A stretch of 64,000 nt of DNA, taken from assembly GCF_024594815.1 (NCBI RefSeq), contig NZ_JANJOU010000032.1, forward strand, positions 1 to 64,000, read 5' to 3'. A program made the position numbers and the translations under genes. Shown one piece after another: positions 62,518 to 64,000 of this stretch. How positions within the stretch are numbered: the first letter of the stretch is position 1; each line of letters starts with the position of its first letter. The notes under the pieces were generated by a model, which saw only the letters and a list, made by a program, of their open reading frames with translations, was not told where the DNA came from and made no database searches. The DNA is from Roseomonas populi (GTDB lineage Bacteria > Pseudomonadota > Alphaproteobacteria > Acetobacterales > Acetobacteraceae).

Positions 62518-63429
62518 TTGGAAGGGTTGAGGTCGGGAACGGAAGCCCGCCGGAGCTCGACGGCTTCGGCCGCCATCGGGCTCACGGTCCTCTCGGGGCT
62601 CCTCTACGTCCTGGGCTACGCGCTCTCCAGGAACCTGGTCACGGATCACGGCCTGAGCCCCCTCCAGGTCACCTTCCTTCGCTGCGTCGTGATCCTTGTC
62701 ATCGGCCTGGCCGCAACCTCCTGGCCGGGGAACGGGATGACGTGGCGCCGGCTGCTGCGGCCCGAGAAGGCGTGGCAGCAGAGAGCCGCGGCCGCCGCGC
62801 TCGTCGTCTCGAACGCGCTCGCGGTGCTGGCCTACACCCTCCTGTCCGTCACCGCTGCCTCGGCCCTCGGCTTCACCGCACCGCTCCTGCTCGCCCTCCT
62901 CGGCGGGCTCTTCCTGCGTGAGCGGGTCTCGCTCGGCCGCTGGCTCGGAACGCTGATCGGCTTCGCCGGAATGCTGCTGATCGTGAGGCCGGGCGGTGAG
63001 GCCAGCGCGCTCGGCATCGCGGCGGCCTTCGCGGGCGCGCTCACCTATGCCGTCTATCAGATCTTCGTCCGCCGCCTCCGCGAGGTCGCCACCACGCTCG
63101 ACACGATCATGCAGGTCGCCCTGGTCGGGGTCGTCCTGCTGGCGGTGCCGGTTCTTGCCGACTGGCGCCCGGTCAGCCTCGTATCCGCCGGACTGGTCGT
63201 CGTGGTGACCGCCGTACAGACGGCCGCGCTGGCAAGCATCGCGGCGGCCCTGCACCGGGGCGAAGCGTCGCGCCTGGCGCCCTGGCAGTTCTCCGGGCTG
63301 CTCTGGGCCATGGCGCTCGACGCCCTCCTCCTGCATGCCGCGCCGACGCCAGGGGGCCTGTTCGGCGCTCTCCTCGTCATCGGCGGTGGCGTGCTGGCAC
63401 AGACGCTCAAGCCCCCGGAACGCACCTAG
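62518..63429 (+). CDS. DMT-superfamily EamA-type transporter
   Basis: A 303-residue membrane protein with about ten helices in two EamA repeats. SALGFTAPLLLALLGGLFLRERVS is the typical end of the first repeat (residues ~115-140). The start is a TTG at 62518 with GGAGAG upstream; no in-frame ATG precedes the conserved part. EamA proteins often export amino acids or metabolites. The substrate is unknown. It converges with the aldolase at the window end. Confidence 0.85.
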   Translation: MEGLRSGTEARRSSTASAAIGLTVLSGLLYVLGYALSRNLVTDHGLSPLQVTFLRCVVILVIGLAATSWPGNGMTWRRLLRPEKAWQQRAAAAALVVSNALAVLAYTLLSVTAASALGFTAPLLLALLGGLFLRERVSLGRWLGTLIGFAGMLLIVRPGGEASALGIAAAFAGALTYAVYQIFVRRLREVATTLDTIMQVALVGVVLLAVPVLADWRPVSLVSAGLVVVVTAVQTAALASIAAALHRGEASRLAPWQFSGLLWAMALDALLLHAAPTPGGLFGALLVIGGGVLAQTLKPPERT

Positions 63430-63442
63430 CCGGGAACACGCC

Positions 63443-64000
63443 CTAGTGGGCGAGGTCGGCCTTCAGGGCCTGCATCGCGCCCACCAGCATCGCCGTGGTG
63501 TTGAAGCAGACCATGCCGGTGCCGGCCGCCTCCAGCCGGCGCACGTCCTCCGCCGTGCGGCCCACCGTGGCCCGCGCCACGCCGGCGCGCCTGGCGGCCT
63601 CCGCGATGCGGGTCACCGCTTCCTGTACCGCGGGATGCCGGATGTCGCCCGCATGGCCGAGCGAGGCGCCCAGGTCGCCCGGACCGATGAAGACCGCGTC
63701 GATCCCGGGGACGGAGACGATCTCGTCCACCACCGGCAGCGCCTCGGCGTCCTCCACCATGATGATGACGATCGTGTGCCGGTTGCGCGTGGCGTAATAG
63801 GCCTTACTGTCCCCCGTGCCGTAGGCGGAGGAGCGGGAGAGCGCCACGCCCCGCTTGCCCTCGGGCGCGTAGAGTGCCCGCTCCACCACCTCCCGCGCGA
63901 TTGCGGTGCTGGAGACGTGCGGAACGAGGATGCCATCCGCTCCGGCATCCAGCACGCGCTGGATGCTCGCCACCGATCCGTCGGGCACGCGGACCAGCCC
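63443..64000 (-). CDS. HpcH/HpaI-type aldolase, 5' part beyond the window
   Basis: The last ~185 residues of a class II aldolase; the reading frame continues past the right edge. GADGILVPHVS, IVIIMVEDAEAL (metal Glu) and DAVFIGPGDLGASLG (metal Asp) are conserved. It is of the same family as the gene at 12926-13732 but differs in its motifs (GPGDL versus GGSDLL), so it is not a recent copy. A start cannot be given. Its stop lies 13 bp from the stop of the DMT transporter. Confidence 0.85.
   Translation of the reverse strand, partial: GLVRVPDGSVASIQRVLDAGADGILVPHVSSTAIAREVVERALYAPEGKRGVALSRSSAYGTGDSKAYYATRNRHTIVIIMVEDAEALPVVDEIVSVPGIDAVFIGPGDLGASLGHAGDIRHPAVQEAVTRIAEAARRAGVARATVGRTAEDVRRLEAAGTGMVCFNTTAMLVGAMQALKADLAH

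Overview
The window is about 64 kb of high-GC DNA with tight gene packing, many four-base stop/start overlaps and frequent GTG starts. The gene content suggests an alphaproteobacterium of the Acetobacteraceae (Roseomonas-like). It includes four Bug/TctC-type tricarboxylate-binding proteins without membrane partners, HpcH/HpaI aldolases, a BKACE enzyme, FnrL-type anaerobic control and DUF1127 proteins. No rRNA, tRNA, CRISPR array, transposase or complete prophage was seen. The genus is an inference from gene content.

Layout. 0.3-4 kb: a siderophore-esterase-like hydrolase faces a TonB-dependent siderophore receptor that has a Fur-box-like site upstream; between them lie a 79-base G run (probable assembly artefact) and two strong hairpins. 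4.3-9.1 kb: a 1,020-residue RTX calcium-binding protein with an internal duplication, a DUF900 hydrolase and a small unknown protein. 9.3-15.5 kb: a carboxylate catabolism block made of an Asp/Glu-racemase-like enzyme, two Bug proteins, a CMD-fold protein, an aldolase and two metallo-beta-lactamase-fold proteins, one of which has lost its metal ligands. 16-29.3 kb: a BrkB/YihY membrane protein, an MFS transporter, a DUF1127 protein, a transcriptional-activator/hydrolase fusion, a LysR/NmrA/AtaL-like unit, a primase-like remnant, a GST and small exported proteins.

29.6-36 kb: a NitT/TauT-type ABC transporter whose permease and ATPase genes are separated by three enzyme genes. The binding protein is divergent, next to a TetR regulator. 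Similar palindromes lie at the TetR promoter and at the head of the operon. 36.6-42.8 kb: the most interesting locus, a DSF-type quorum-sensing set. It holds an RpfF-like synthase with both catalytic glutamates, an RpfC-like hybrid kinase facing it, and a REC-PAS-GAF-PAS protein in the place usually held by the response regulator RpfG.

43.2-51.8 kb: an oxygen-limitation module of hemN, fnrL, cydX, cydB, cydA, cydD and cydC. FNR boxes lie before hemN and between cydA and cydD, so one regulator probably controls haem synthesis without oxygen, the high-affinity bd oxidase and its assembly exporter. 52-64 kb: two more Bug proteins, an amidohydrolase, a patch of small unknown genes, a BKACE/aldehyde dehydrogenase/SDR operon divergent from a Bug/quinone-reductase/IclR operon, a DMT exporter, and an aldolase cut by the window end.

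Two regulators (fnrL and the IclR gene) appear to lack a canonical start codon at the position the protein family requires. Several G homopolymers suggest local sequence-quality problems.
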